Counted from the first letter of the stretch, positions 1 to 12,822 are shown. The stretch: 64,000 nt of DNA from Channallabes apus (GCA_030522415.1 CM060121.1:20444642-20508641), one strand, 5' to 3'. Made by a program: numbers and translations. Notes: generated by a model not told the origin, from the letters alone.

Positions 1-1261
1 GCTGCCTTTAATCTCACCGACCAGATGTGATGAGTGACCACAAGGTGATTTTCTCATTGAGAATTAATCAAATGTTGATGGCAGCGGATAACGGTATTAC
101 CTGGATTACCCATGTGAGCACTCCATCAGTGCCCTCGCTTGTTTCTCCAGGGACTGAGGCAAAAACCAATGCACAGATTAAACAGGTCTGGGGTGTGCTC
201 CCCTCATTCGTGTAATTAAGCTCTTGCTGCCCTGACATTTACACATCTGCCATTCATCAAGAACACATGGTGGTCTGGTGCAAAATCTATTTTTAAAGAG
301 CTGTGTTTTAATGCCAGCCTGGCAGAGATGCCACCAAGACAGTGGCTTCACCATGAAGAAAGGTCTTCATTGTTACTGCAGTCAGAGGTCACTGATGGGA
401 GAAGCAGGATGATGACAGCATCATCAGATAGCACATTATCTTTGCTTCATGCTGCTTTTATTAGATAACACATTTCCAGTTATGAAAAATGAACCTGTCT
501 GCAAAATTGAATGGAAATAAGTGCTAAATAAGTTAAGCTGCACAGACATGTTGCACATTTTGGCCCTAATTCATTTAGATTCCAAATAAAAAGCGCTCGA
601 GATGAGTTTGTATCACAGACAAATGCTTTAAGACTACATACATAAGAAGCCCCAGTTAAAATTCATTAAAACGTTCATTAAAATTCACCAAATGTCAGCC
701 ATGGTGGAAATGTGCCCGCGACTTTAATTGCACACTCATAAGCGCAATTTTAAAAAGGCACAACGGTACTGTATCTGTTGAATTTTGAAATGAGCTAAAA
801 TGTGTATGTGTTACCGCGAAGTGCGCAGAATGAAGGTGTGAGATCGCACTTATTAAGTAGATTTCAAGTGCACACTCATACTGTAAGTGCGTATTAAAAA
901 AGTGTGTTTTCCATTTAAATTTCAAAGTAGCATATTTTCTCTTCCTGTGGGCTGACTGCGGTAAAACAAGGCCTATATGTCATCGTAAACTTGGCCAAAT
1001 ACACCTGTAAAAAATGGATTAAGATTCGCTCAGTAGTTTTTAAATGATGTGTGCACAAACTAACAGACTAACAGACAAAAATTCCAAAAAACATCTTGAT
1101 CTTACATCCCCCAAAATTGTTTTTCACAAATATCTTTAATATACAGACATGCCAATTTTTATTATACTGTATGTATAGATTAATCAAATTATCAAATATC
1201 TCACTGCAAAATTGCACTCAAACTATTTCTGATAAATAACACAGTCTGCTTGAACATCTCC
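1..1261. other. No gene seen; non-repetitive sequence
   Basis: No open frame with family resemblance and no interspersed repeat I recognise. Bases 1-680 have balanced composition with homeodomain-like TTAATTA/TAATTAAG words and look like conserved non-coding DNA, but this needs a comparative alignment. Confidence 0.4.
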
Positions 1262-1356
1262 ACAGGGTTTCGGACGGCCTCAAGCCTACTGTATCCCAGG
1301 AGACTTCAGGCATGAGGCAGGGTATGTCTTGGACAGGGTGACAATCCATGACATGG

Positions 1357-1404
<48 letters not shown>

Positions 1405-1581
1405 GGCCAATCAACCTAATCTGCATGTCTTTGGACTGTCAGAGAAAACCGTAGTACCCGGAGGAAACCAAGCACAGGGAGAACATTCAAACTCCACACA
1501 AATCTAACCCTAACCGGAAATCTAACCCTTGACCCTGGAGATGCGAGGCCACAGTGCTAACCACTACGCCACTGTGCCGCC
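1262..1581 (-). repeat. tRNA-derived SINE (family B) with (CA)n
   Basis: Read on the minus strand it has the GGTTAGCACTG head, the core TCCAAAGACATGCAG, TGTCCAAGACATACCC and the CCTGGGATA tail of a SINE repeated throughout the window. A (CA)n array at about 1358-1402 replaces the usual short GT-rich interval. Confidence 0.8.
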
Positions 1582-2000
1582 TACAAACTCAACAGAACCA
1601 ATCGATAGAAATTTAATTAGGCCCTCAACAGAAAACCCATGTTTTCTGGCAAACATTGTTGCATGCCACTGATCAAGATGCAGCCCTTGCAAATTCATTA
1701 ACTTTAACATAAATTATAGAACCTAAAGCCACTAATGTTGTCCTTTATTATCAAATCACATGCCTCCTGTTCTACTACAGTAGTTGTTTATTGCCTCTCT
1801 GGTAAGAAATGTGACCAGGTATATACACTGGAGAGACCAAAAGGAGATTAGCTGTTAATTGTATACAACACCTGTGCACAATTAAAACCAGAGGTTTTAC
1901 TTCCCTAATAGCGAGGCACTTTAATTTCAGCTGGCAATATGTGATATCCTAACCATCTGCTATGGTAATCACTGTCACTGTAATGACAAGTCATAATAAT
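1582..2000. other. No feature seen
   Basis: AT-rich non-coding sequence between two repeats, with no coding or repeat signature recognised. Confidence 0.4.
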
Positions 2001-2106
2001 TCAATTTCAATTCAATTTAATTTTATTTATATAGCGCTTTTAACAATGGTCATTGTCTCAAAGCAGCTTCACAAAAATTAAAGAAATTTAACAAAAAATA
2101 AAATAA

Positions 2107-2147
<41 letters not shown>

Positions 2148-3126
2148 CATTTAATAAATAAATAAATAAATAAAAATAATAATTATTATAGAAAAGAAAA
2201 TAATTGGAAGTGTGGATGTGTGAGAAAAATGTGCAGATAATAATAATGAGACGAATGAATGAAATGTCTCTGATGAGCAAGCCAAGGGTGACGGCGACGG
2301 TGGCAAGGAAAAACTCCCTGAGATGGCATTAGGAAGAAACCTTGAGAGGAACCAGACTCAACAGGGAACCCATCCTCATTTGGGCGATAACAGATAGAAA
2401 TGATATAACATCTTGTGTGTTGTGCAGGTGAAAATTCAATATGACAGAAATTATTTAAATTGACATGAAGACCAGTTCAGCACAGGGACGAGTCAGTAGG
2501 TGCAGAGGGCAGATGAGGTCTGGATCACTGGAAGCACAGGAGCAGCATGTGTAGCTCCAACCATCATAAAGCTGAATCCAGCTGGAGCTGGTCCTTCTCT
2601 GGATGCCTCAGGAACCTCGCAGGGTCGGCCTTTGTCTACTGAAGCTGGCAAAATCTCCCGATGCCTCGGGATGGGTAGAGAAATACAGAACAGATGGGGA
2701 GAATTAGCGTAGTTGCCATTCGGTATAGGTGTACTGGAGTATGAGATTATGGGATGAGTTATGTGTATGCCAGATTAAAAAGATGCGTCTTGAGTCTACT
2801 TTTGAACTGAGAAACCGTGTCTGCTCCCCGAACACTGTCTGGAAGGCTATTCCAAAGCTTTGGAGCTAAATATGAAAAAGCCCTACCCCCTTTTGTAGAT
2901 TTTGAAATTCTGGGAACTACCAGAAGTCCGGAGTTTTGTGATCTTAAGGCGCGTGGTGGATTGTAGCGTATCAGAAGACTGGTTAGGTATGTGGGAGCTA
3001 AACCATTTAAGGCCTTGTATGTAAGTAATACTATTTTGTAATTTATTCTAAACTGAACAGGTAGCCAGTGCAGGGATGATAATATTGGGGTTATATGATC
3101 ATATTTTCTGGATCTAGTGAGAACCT
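2001..3126 (+). repeat. Interspersed repeat family A (TATATAGCGC end), longest copy
   Basis: It starts with a TCAATT-rich stretch and ATTTATATAGCGCTTTTAAC, then carries (AAT)n at about 2107-2145 and (AAAT)n. The body recurs inverted at 9940-10510 and as a fragment at 11950-12068. It stops abruptly after CTGGATCTAGTGAGAACC, suggesting truncation. The class is not established; the open frame at 2500-2712 is part of the repeat, not a host gene. Confidence 0.75.
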
Positions 3127-3589
3127 TTCTTATAATAATAAGAAACTATAATTATTTTATGATAGGGAAATAATTATAATCAACTAATATATAAGTTATT
3201 GTTGTTGTTGTTGTTTCAAATTTATTAACTGCTGTTTGGCCAGATTTGATCAGGCTATGGTTGTAGTGAAGAATTCCATACTCTAGTCCAAGACCAGAAT
3301 TAGCTGCAAGTGAGTCAAGACTGAATCTTAAGGGGCCAAAAGCAGGACCAAGACTGAGAATAAAAATCTCCTCAAATATTTTTCAGTGCCAAGCAACTAT
3401 AGCTGGCTTTGCCCCAATAAGTAGATTATGTTTACTAGAACAGAATATACTTCTTGTCGTAAGAACTTTTTCAACACCAAGACCATATTTTCATCCATCC
3501 ATCTGGCAACCTCTGTAGCCCAACCAGAGACTGAGGAGGCCAAAGACCAATTTTATTTACTCCTATTTTGTACAACCATGGTAGGCCCT
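3127..3589. other. No gene; (GTT)n short repeat
   Basis: AT-rich unique sequence with a short (GTT)n run near 3198-3215. No coding evidence. Confidence 0.4.
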
Positions 3590-3772
3590 CCGGTCAACAT
3601 TCACACACTATGGGCAATTTGGGAACGCCAATTAGTCTAATCTGCATGTCTTTGGACAGTGGTAGGAAACCTACCAAACATGGGGATAAGAACATGCAAA
3701 CTCCATACATGTAGAACCAATGCAGGAATCGAACCCAGGACCTGGTGGCGCAAGGTGACAGTGCCGCCAAGA
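3590..3772 (-). repeat. SINE family B fragment
   Basis: On the minus strand it shows the TCCAAAGACATGCAGATTAG core and a degraded head with GGTTCGATTCC-like B-box sequence. The 3' end is truncated. Confidence 0.7.
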
Positions 3773-4309
3773 CCATATTTAGCAAGACAAATATAAATAA
3801 ATTCTAACTAGCTTTATCTAATAAATAAAGTCTAACTTAAGACAACATACATTTTGAAACCAACTTTGAAACCAACCTCCTGCAGCCCTAGTAACTGTCA
3901 AGCAATTGGCATTTCTGAGCAAACTTTAAGGCAAAACCATACAAAACCTACAGAACTCTTTTTAGATTCTTGTACATCTTTCAAGAATGGAAAAGTTTAT
4001 ATTATCAAACCTTTAGCTAATCTTAGCTATTGATATGGAAACATTCAAATATTAAATTTCTGTCTATTAGGATCCAGAGTGCTATACAGTTATCAAGTGC
4101 AGAAACAATACACTAAAAATAACTGCTCATTAATTTTATTCTATGCCTTCAGGTTGAGCAAAGAACAAAGCCTGATGCATTGTACCATCACGTTTCCCTT
4201 GTACTTGCTGTTGCCTAAGCCACTGGCTGTTACATAAGCCCTCGCATGATTTTGAAACATGCTTTAATTTCACAGAGTCAGATTAAATGTGTGGCAGTCT
4301 GGGGCTATA
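3773..4309. other. No feature seen
   Basis: Non-repetitive AT-rich DNA without coding evidence. 4190-4300 has balanced composition that might be conserved non-coding sequence. Confidence 0.35.
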
Positions 4310-4745
4310 CTTTGACCATCCACTTCATTAGGAATGCCTGTACACCAGCACTTTCATGATGGTAGCTAATAAGACAATCAGCAGCAGTGTAATATAAAAA
4401 AAAAAAAAGTTGTGCAGATATTGGACTAACTTCAATTAGTAGACACATCAAACATTAGTAGGAATAAAAAAGTATGATGTTTGTCACTAAGTGGCAAAAT
4501 AAAAAATCTTGCCTGCAGACAGTCTGCATACTGAAACACCTTGTTTATGAGGATTTCAAAGGAAAATGGACAGATCGAACTGAGCTGCCAGGACCGAGTC
4601 AAGTAATTACTCTTTACAACTGTGGTGAGCGGAAAAGCACCTCAGCACACACAAAATATCAAACATCGGGGTGGATGGGTTACAACAGGAGACAACCACA
4701 TCGGGTTCCATTACTGTCAGGTTAAAAAATATCAGAAGCTACCCT
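4310..4745 (+). pseudogene. Tc1-like transposon relic (N-terminal transposase part)
   Basis: The stretch CACTTCATTAGGAATGCCTG resembles the terminus of a common fish Tc1 family. The frame at about 4534-4724 encodes ITLYNCGERKSTS and GWMGYNRRQPHRVPLLS, which matches the helix-turn-helix DNA-binding part of those transposases. There is no DDE catalytic part; it is a 3'-truncated relic. Confidence 0.75.
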
Positions 4746-4945
4746 TGACACAAGCACACCCAAAAATTCACAGTTTGTAAAAAGACAAAAATAATAGAAA
4801 AATAGAGATTATCCACCTCATTGTTTGATGTCGATACCTTTTTTATTTACCACGGTTGAAGAGAGGGTTCACTTGAATTGCATTTTGGATATTTGGATGA
4901 GTTTCTGATTCCAAATCGAACTGATTAGCCTTACTATGACATGTA

Positions 4946-5752
4946 CAGTAAAGCCCGAAATTATTCATACCCCTGGCAAATTCTGACTTAAAGTTATTTT
5001 TATTCAACCAACAAAGTTTTTCTTGATTAGAAATGACACAGGCATCTCCCTAAAGATAATAAGATGATGTACAAGATTTCATCACTGTGAAAAAAATTAT
5101 TAATAATCTTTTATTTATATTTGAACAAAACGTTGCATGTCCAAAATTATTCATACTCTTCTCAATAATCAATAGGAAAGCCTTTATTGGCTATTACAGC
5201 AATCAAATGCTTCATACTGTATACAGTAATTGCTGACCAGCTTTTTGCATGTCTCAAGTTGGAAGGTCTCCTTGCCATCACCCTGATCTTTAGTTCCCTC
5301 CACAGATACTCAGTTGGATTTAAGTCAGTATTCTGGCTGGGCCACTGCAAAACGTTAATGTTTTTGTCTGCTAACCATTTCTTCACCACTTTTGCTGTGT
5401 GTTTTGGGTCGTTGTCATGCTGAAATGTCCACTGGTGCCCAAGGCCAAGTTTCTCTACAGACTGCCTGATGTTGTTGTGGAGAATTTTGATGTATTGTTC
5501 CTTTTTCATGGTGCCGTTTACTGTGATTAGGTTCCTTGGTCCACCGGCTGAAAAACACCCCCACAATAATAGGTTCCCACCACCATGTTTGACAGTGGAC
5601 ACTTTTTGTTCAAATGTAAATAAAAGCTGAGAAATGTTTTTTTTCCACAATGATGCCTCTTGTACATCGTCTTATTATCGTTTGGGAGCTGCTTGTGTTA
5701 GTTGAATATCACCCTGATTAAGTTAGAATTTGAATAATTTCGGACTTGACTG
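4946..5752 (-). mobile_element. Tc1-like transposon, internally deleted, with TIRs
   Basis: Terminal inverted repeats read CAGTAAAGCCCGAAATTATT at the left and, on the opposite strand, CAGTCAAGTCCGAAATTATT at the right, each next to TA, the Tc1 target site. The minus strand carries a C-terminal transposase frame (5162-5650) with QHDNDPKHTA (second catalytic Asp) and NPTEYLW (catalytic Glu). The N-terminal DNA-binding part and first Asp are absent; at 807 bp it is about half a normal Tc1 length. Inactive by itself. Confidence 0.88.
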
Positions 5753-5799
5753 TAACTATGCAAAAACTTCATCAAATCATGATATAATTCCATTTCAAG

Positions 5800-6035
5800 G
5801 CCATAGTCTAATGCCTTAACCACTGATCTATATACGTATACAGTATATTTGAGATGGTAGCTCAGTAGTTAAGGCATTGGACTACGGTTCGGAAGGTCCC
5901 GGTATAAACCCCACAACTACCAAGTTGCCACTGTTTGACCCTTGAGCAAGGCCCTTAACCTTTAACTGCTCAGATGTATAATGAGATAGAAATGTAAGTC
6001 GCTCTGGAGAAGGGTGTCTACCAAATGCCTAAATA
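5800..6035 (+). repeat. SINE family E (tRNA-derived) with inverted head
   Basis: GGTAGCTCAGTAGTTAAGGC resembles a tRNA A-box region, followed by a degraded B-box and CTTGAGCAAGGCCCTTAACC, typical of a fish tRNA SINE, ending near GGGTGTCTACCAAATG. A 29-nt inverted copy of its head lies at 5802-5830. Confidence 0.75.
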
Positions 6036-6406
6036 TCTATACATATTTTTTAAAAAAAATTCTTTTTCTTTAGCAGTGATGTCAAAACATGTCACTAACA
6101 GGAAAAAAACAACATTTTTGGTCAAAACCCACAGGGTTTTTGCAGACCGTCACACAAACAGTAAGATAAAGAATAGAAAATAAAACAGCCTGAATAACTA
6201 GCGAGACGTTTTCATTCACCTGCATTGTACACTGCCATGTTTGACAGGCTAGAGCTCAGACAAATGCTCTACAAGTCTGATTTAACTCTCCAATTTAACA
6301 CTCCAAGCTTCCTCCTTCTCCTTCTCAGTCTGGTTCGTGTTTTGAAAGAAAATCATTTTCATTAGTTGTATTACTGTCACTGCGTTTTCAACATGCAACA
6401 TACGGT
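6036..6406. other. No feature seen
   Basis: Non-coding AT-rich sequence with no recognised repeat. Confidence 0.35.
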
Positions 6407-6606
6407 TTCCTCCCACAGTCCAAAGACATGCAGGTTAGGCTAATTGGTCTTCTCAAACTGCCCGTAGTGTGTGAATGAGTGTGTGAGTGTGTGCATGTGT
6501 GTGTGCCCTGCGATGGATTGGCACCCTGTCCAGGGTCTCCTGGGATAGGCTGCAGGCCCCCCCGTGACCCTGAATACAGGATTAAGCTGTAATAATGAGT
6601 GAGTGA
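6407..6606 (+). repeat. SINE family B, 5'-truncated
   Basis: It contains TTTCCTCCCACAGTCCAAAG, a short GT-rich interval, CGATGGATTGGCACCCTGTC and a (GAGT)n tail. The tRNA-like head is missing. Confidence 0.8.
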
Positions 6607-7017
6607 GTGAACTTACGCTAGTTAATTTCCATCTGAAAACAGTGGGCAGGTATTGAATTCCAGTGAGTAGGTATTGAATTGCTTTGTGTATCAGGCTAGT
6701 AGAAAAATCATTTCTCTTTTTCATGGCCAAGAATCCATTTCGAGTGAGTGAAACTGCCCCCAGGTCAGCAGAGACAGGGATAGCCCAAAGCAAGCCAAGT
6801 TACCTGCTGAAGGTCAGTAAAGCGGGCCATGTGTTTTACATCTGGAGGAGTCAGGGGAGACTGAAAGTTGGCAGTGATTTTTGTGCAACTCATCGATCAT
6901 TCTTTCTATGGGCCTGTTGATTGATCTATGAGTAAGCCACTTATAACCCTCCCTAGGGTTTCAAGGTCAGATCAGAGAAGACTGAGAGCTCCAGAAGAAA
7001 CTTTCAGCACTTTTACA
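6607..7017. other. No feature seen
   Basis: No coding or repeat signature recognised. Short internal duplication GGTATTGAATT at about 6649 and 6669. Confidence 0.35.
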
Positions 7018-7432
7018 TACACTCCCCGGCCACTTTATTTTACAGTGACCTGTACCCCATGGTCTGTAATAGTTAACAGTAACTCTGTGCCCACTGTACT
7101 GTAGATTCCTGTTCGTGGATGACAGGAGTGTGGTCATCTACTGTTGTAGCCCATCTGCCTCAGGTTCAACTTGTGAGATGCTTTTGCATTCACCATGGTT
7201 ACAATGAGTGGTTATTTGAGTTGCCATGGACTCCATTTCTTTTTCTGAAACACTTGCACCAGCACCATCCATGCTACAATCATTGAGACCACATTTTGCT
7301 TTTACCCCATTCTAATGTTTAGTGTGAATATTAACTCAAACCCTTAACCTGTATCTGATTGATCTTATGCGTTTCACAACTTCCACATGAATGGTTGATT
7401 GCTTAATAAGTCCAGGTGAACGAGTGTTTCTA
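7018..7432 (-). pseudogene. Tc1-like transposon relic (CACTTTATT family)
   Basis: GGCCACTTTATTTTACAG near 7029, GACAGGAGTGTGGTCATCTACT, TGTAGCCCATCTGCCTCA and GAGTGGTTATTTGAGTT are segments of a common fish Tc1-like element read on the reverse strand. The element is internally deleted and has no intact frame. Confidence 0.7.
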
Positions 7433-7450
7433 ATATTTTGTATATTCTCC

Positions 7451-7808
7451 GTGTAGTGGTTAGCACTGTCGCCTTGCACCTCCAGGGTCCGGGTTCGATT
7501 CCCCGGCCAGGCTCGATTCCCGTCTCTGTGTGCATGGAGTTTGCATGTTCTCCCCGTGCTTGGTGGGTTTCCTCCGGGTACTCCGGTTTCCTCCCACAGT
7601 CCAAAGACATGCAGATTAGGCTAATTGGCGTTCCTAAATTGACCATAGTGTGTGAATGAGTGTGTGCGTGTGTGTGTGTGCTCTGCAATGGATTGGCACT
7701 CTGTCCAGGGTGTACCCTGCCTCGTGCCCAGAGTCTCCTGGGATAGGCTCCAGGCCCCCGCGACCCTAAAATACAGGATAAAGTGGTATAGAAGATGAAT
7801 GAATGAAT
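7451..7808 (+). repeat. SINE family B, full-length copy
   Basis: It has an A-box-like GTGGTTAGCACTG, a B-box GGTTCGATTCC at 7492-7502, the TCCAAAGACATGCAG core, GTGT-rich spacer, TGTCCAGGGTGTACCC, GGGATAGGCTCCAGG and a (GAAT)n tail. It is the best-preserved copy here and defines the family's order of parts. An RNA polymerase III-type head identifies it as tRNA-derived. Confidence 0.85.
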
Positions 7809-9591
7809 GTATATTCTCCTTTTAACTGTCATCTGATTTGAAAAATTGCTCATAAATTGGCGTTACATTTTTTTTCCTGCAACATTTCTTATTTTACAAT
7901 TACACAGTCCTCAGTACCTTGCCTGTAACAGTCTCAGGAACAGGAACAGAATCAAATAAGTAAGGGCTTTGGGTGCAGAAATCACTTTCCTTGCAGCAGC
8001 CAATAAGAGTGGAGTCCAGTGATCTCATTTCTGCTATGGTTGCAGCATGCTCTCCAGAGATTGTGTCTCTGTAAACATGCTTTCATAGACATTTATATCG
8101 TAAGAGAAAGCTAGAGAGACAGAAAGTGAGATCAAAAAGCCATAAAAGAGACATATAAATCCAGTTTAATGGTTTATAAGATGTAAGGGCAATTTTGGTT
8201 TGTGGATTCTGTCTACTCCTGCGACTCAACTCACTTGTAACACCCAGTCTTTAACACAACCTGAACGACACATTCAGTACTGCAAAGGGAATATTTCAAA
8301 GCACATCAATGGGAGAGGTCTGTAGAGATTTTGACATCTCCCCATCATCACCATGACAAAAGCGGTGTCCTTTCCCTTCCCCTCCCTCACCTTTTTTCCT
8401 CTCAATCAAAGGATGAAAATGTGACAGTGGAACAAAATAGCACTGGGAGAGCAGCACACACACACTGGTCCCTCAACACCTTATCAATAGTAAAGAGGCT
8501 TAAAAAAGGGCCAGCATGTGCACACCCATGCACAACTCTTATTATAGATGGTTTATATAGACTCATACTGATTTTGTAAATTGAAAGCAATTTCAGTGTG
8601 AGCATATTTCAAAATAAGTCCCGGGATGAGCGCAAGACATTCTTTACATTAAAGATTACAGATTAAGATTACACTTCTTAGGTACAGTACAAATCTACAA
8701 CATTTAGGTAAGTTTATCTATTACTGTAGAACAAGAGTAAAATTGTGCAGAAGAGTAAATATTAAGGGCATCCATGTGGGACCTTCTACAGCAGCAGAAT
8801 TTGACACACAGGTGCAGAAACCATCAAGCAAATGCATTATGGTCTGATATGGAAATTACTTCGTCTCAAACAGGAAAGCACAAGAGCAGGTGGTGAAGCT
8901 TTCCCGGTCCTTCTCTGGGACACATTTCCTGCCACTCAGGACATCTACAGCAATTTATAAAGTATCCTAGCAGCATCATAATGAATCCCTCTCAACCTTC
9001 TCAAAGTCCTCCAGGACTTTCCAAGCCAAGTCTACCAAATTTACCCACATAGTTATCTATTGCACTGAAGGGTTTCCACCATTTCTTTAGTGGAATATTG
9101 TCTTGAGCATGGTATAAACACAAATATTCTCAGTAAAAGTAAATATAATATAAATCACTACATGAATAGTTTCATAGGGTTATGTGTGCAGAGATGGTCC
9201 ACTGCAGAGGCGTGTCACATTTAAGCACAATAATAACTTTGATTTCAAAATCAATTACTCTTGCTTGATAGCAACACAAATAGGGAGAAGAAATAATTAC
9301 AGGTTCACTATCTGACAATTTAGAGTAACCACAGTATGTTGTACTGAAGCAGATTTTGTTCAGTAGGAAATATTAAAAGACAATATTAGTTATATAACTA
9401 CAGTATGAGAGAAATTAAATGACCACATTTTTTTTGTTATTTATTGAATCATTATTTATCCTGTAAAGCTTATTGTCTGTATAAATGTAAGGACTTTGCA
9501 CTATTGGGAACTGTCTTAAACATTGTGATTTATCTGAGTAACGCTGTGTTTCTGGGGAAACTACAAGGGGCGTTCAAGTCAAACCACTCAC
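7809..9591. other. No gene seen
   Basis: 1.8 kb of mostly unique sequence. The frames at 8331 and 8402 overlap on opposite strands and show no family resemblance. Confidence 0.4.
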
Positions 9592-9836
9592 TCATTGTTT
9601 ATACCACTTGATCCTGTATTCAGGGTCACAGGGTGCCAATCCATCGCAGGGAACACACACATACACTCACTTACACACTCATTCGCACACTATGGGCAAT
9701 TTGGCAACGGCAATTAGCCTAACCTGCATGTCTTTGGACTGTGGGAGTAAACTGGTGTACCCGGAGGAACCCCACCAAGCACGGGGAGAACATGCGAACT
9801 CCATGCACACACAGATGGGAATCGAGCCTGGCTGGG
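9592..9836 (-). repeat. SINE family B
   Basis: Minus-strand copy with CAGGATCAAGTGG tail, GCGATGGATTGGCACCC, the TCCAAAGACATGCAGG core and CGTGCTTGGTGGGG; the tRNA head is partly lost. Confidence 0.8.
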
Positions 9837-9939
9837 AAAGTAGAGAAAGTTTTTACTTTTATCAAAACATTTTATTGGGATTGACAATAAAGCATGAGTA
9901 AATTGACTTGATGTGAACACTAAAGGAATATAATATAAT

Positions 9940-10510
9940 TCAGTAGACAAAGGCCGACCCTGCGAGGTTCCTGAGGCATCCAGAGAAGGAGCAGCTCCAG
10001 CTGGATTCAGCTTTATGATGGTTGGAGCTACACATGCTGCTCCTGTGCTTCCAGTGATCCAGACCTCATCTGCCCTCTGCACCTACTGACTCGTCCCTGT
10101 GCTGAACTGGTCTTCATGTTAATTTAAATAATTTCTGTCATATTGAATTTTCAGCTGCACAACACACAAGATGTTATATCATTTCTATCTGTTATCACCC
10201 AAATGAGGATGGGTTCCCTGTTGAGTCTGGTTCCTCTCAAGGTTTCTTCCTAATGCCATCTCAGGGAGTTTTTCCTTGCCACCGTCGCCGTCACCCTTGG
10301 CTTGCTCATCAGAGACATTTCATTCATTCGTCTCATTATTATTATCTACACATTTTTCTCACACATACACACTTCCAATTATTTTCTTTTCTAAAATTAT
10401 TATTATTAATTTTTTTTTGTAAATTTTCTTTCATTTTTGTGAAGCTGCTTTGAGACAATGACCATTGTTAAAAGCGCTATATAAATAAAATTGAATTGAA
10501 TTGAATTGAA
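9940..10510 (-). repeat. Interspersed repeat family A, inverted copy
   Basis: Reverse complement of bases about 2001-2641 of the first copy: starts CAGTAGACAAAGGCCGACCC and ends GCGCTATATAAATAAAATTG plus (AATTG)n. The two copies form a 7.3-kb-spaced inverted repeat. Confidence 0.85.
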
Positions 10511-12570
10511 TATAGTGATACATTTGTTTCTGCCAATGTTTACAATCTTAAACTGGAAACTTGAAAATCATCACAAATTACTTAAGATACGCTTCCTGTT
10601 AACTTATTTTTTAATACTTGCCTTTATAGGCAGATTTTGCACTTCTTTACTAACTGCCTAAACATCCAGTGTTTACCAATTCTAGATAACAAAGTAATGT
10701 TAACATGACTTACTCAGCACATCCTTCAATGTTATCGAGTGATATTAGGAACCAGTACATTTCCAGTTTTCTTCAAAATGTTACTGTATCAAATACACAA
10801 ATACACTAAAGGCTAACGAGAATGAAATGAAACCTAGAAATTCAAAAACATTGTGAAATCAAGATGATTTCCCTTTTCTAGACCAGAGTAAAACAGCACA
10901 TTTAAGGGGGCAGAAAGTGTAATCTTAATCGTTTTCTTTTTTCCTGGTTTTTCATAATCATTTTCATAATTTTGGCTCATGACTTGTGTAGAAATAGAAG
11001 CAGTGAAGAAATGTTCTGCTTTGCATAACTTACTGCTAAACATTATACCCTATAATAATTTTTTTCAGGGTTTAATTATAATAAAAAGTTACATTTTTTA
11101 ATCACCTCTTTGTTAATGTTGAAGCGATAGATCTTTTGTTGGAACCATGTAGACAGGGCCTTCAAGGGGGGAAAAATGCTTTTAAAGGTTTTATATGAGT
11201 GCCCTTTAAAGCAGCATCCATCCTTAATCACTCCCTCTAATGGCCCTAGGAGGCTGAGGATATTAAAATGATCCATTTTAGCTTGAGATGTCATTTAGCC
11301 AATAAATAAATAAATGAGTATAGGGAAAAAAAATAGTAGTAAAAAAACTTTGACTGTAGCTACGGCTCTCCAAATATAACTCTCCCAACTGGAACATTAC
11401 TATTGTTGCATATAATAAAGATGTTTCTACAGATCAAGGTGTGCTCCTGCTTTGTATTCGGTTTCCATCTATGCGTTTTACAGTATAACTGTTAAAGAAG
11501 ACTGAAATTGCAGCTAGACGTTCATGGACATGTGCATCACCTGTATTGTTTCTGTGGTTTCAAATTCAAGCTGAAAATGTAGACTGCAGCATATGGAAGA
11601 ATTTCTCCATACTCAAGCACCATTCTGTATTTTGTTGGTGGTGAAATAGTGACAGCTGAGGGCCGATTCATCTGGCAGAGCCAGTCTCTGTAGATTCTGC
11701 ACTCTGTGTTAACTCAAATGATGAAATATACTGCAGCACACTGCACTACTAGACTGTAAAAGCTATGATAAGCCAAAGTGAACCATACAAGATTCAAAAT
11801 GTCAATTTCAAAACATGAAGAGGCTGTCAAATAATGATATGGGTTATATTTTTAGTTTAAAGCAAAAGAAAAAATGTTGTTAGCTTCAGAAAGGAGTGCT
11901 GTATTATACAGTACTGAATACAGTTTGAGGAAATATGTATAAATAATAATTATCAGATTGTTCCTGATGAGAAAGCCGCTGGCAACGATGGCAAGTAAAA
12001 AACTTCCTGAAATGGCAATGGGATGAAATCAGATTCTAAAGGGAACCCATCCTTATTTGGGTATTTGAATGAATACACTCTAAATAAATACATTCAAAAT
12101 TTATGTTTATGAATGAATGAAGCATTTCCTGCTTCATATTTCTGCCACTTGTTGGCTTTCTATAGCAGGGAAATATCATAGTGGAATCCATTAGAACCTC
12201 AACTACATACAGTACATAATGCTTAAAACAAATTGCTTAAGGCAGAAGCCTATGTATTAAAAAAATGTTTAAAGCTGTTCTGTTTGATCTGCAAGTCACT
12301 GTGAAGTTTAAATCTTGTCATTGTTCTGCAGATCATATACTTGAACTCTATAGGGACCCAGAGTGTTGTTCATTCTGATGCTATTTAAGAAGACATTATG
12401 GAGAGAATATCTATTATAGTGGTTTCACAAATTTCAAATTGTTATAGTGGTTATGCCCACTGCTTGTGTTATGACTCCTTGTGCCTTCTTTCTCAGCTCG
12501 GTTGACCTCCCTCTGATCTTCATGTTTGTTTTTACAACAATGCATTACTCACAGGTGAGTGGGGGGAGTG
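10511..12570. other. No gene; includes family A fragment
   Basis: AT-rich sequence without coding evidence. Bases 11950-12068 match the part of family A around GATGGCAAGGAAAAACTCCC and GGGAACCCATCC, diverged. The rest shows nothing recognised. Confidence 0.5.
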
Positions 12571-12822
12571 CTGGATTAGGCGGCTAAGCCTCTAGGTTGT
12601 TGGCTAGGGAATCTGGGGATCATGGTTCGAGCCTCGCCGTCGGTGGGTTGCCGTGCCTCATACTTCCCAGCCACTGCCCCGTTTTAGCCTGGATAAAATG
12701 GGAGAGTCCTTGTGTCAGGAAGGGCATTTGGCATAAAAACCTGTGCCATGTTGTTGTGCGGATTGATGGTCCGCTGTGACCCCTCGATGGGAGCAGCCGA
12801 AAGACTAACAGCAACAGCATAA
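12571..12822 (+). repeat. SINE family C (tRNA-derived)
   Basis: It has a tRNA-like head with GGTTCGAGCCTC (B-box), then CAGGAAGGGCATTTGGC, AAAACCTGTGCCA and GGGAGCAGCCGAAAG, the order of a common fish SINE. Confidence 0.8.

Noticed and set aside
2500..2712. 70-residue frame repeated at 9714-10082 on the other strand
   Set aside because: Both copies lie in interspersed repeat family A; recurrence reflects the repeat, not a gene family.
7451..7520. tRNA-like A and B boxes suggesting tRNA genes (also at 12571, 16335, 31341, 41941, 61878)
   Set aside because: They are heads of SINEs; the rest of each element follows and no cloverleaf with an intact anticodon arm is evident.
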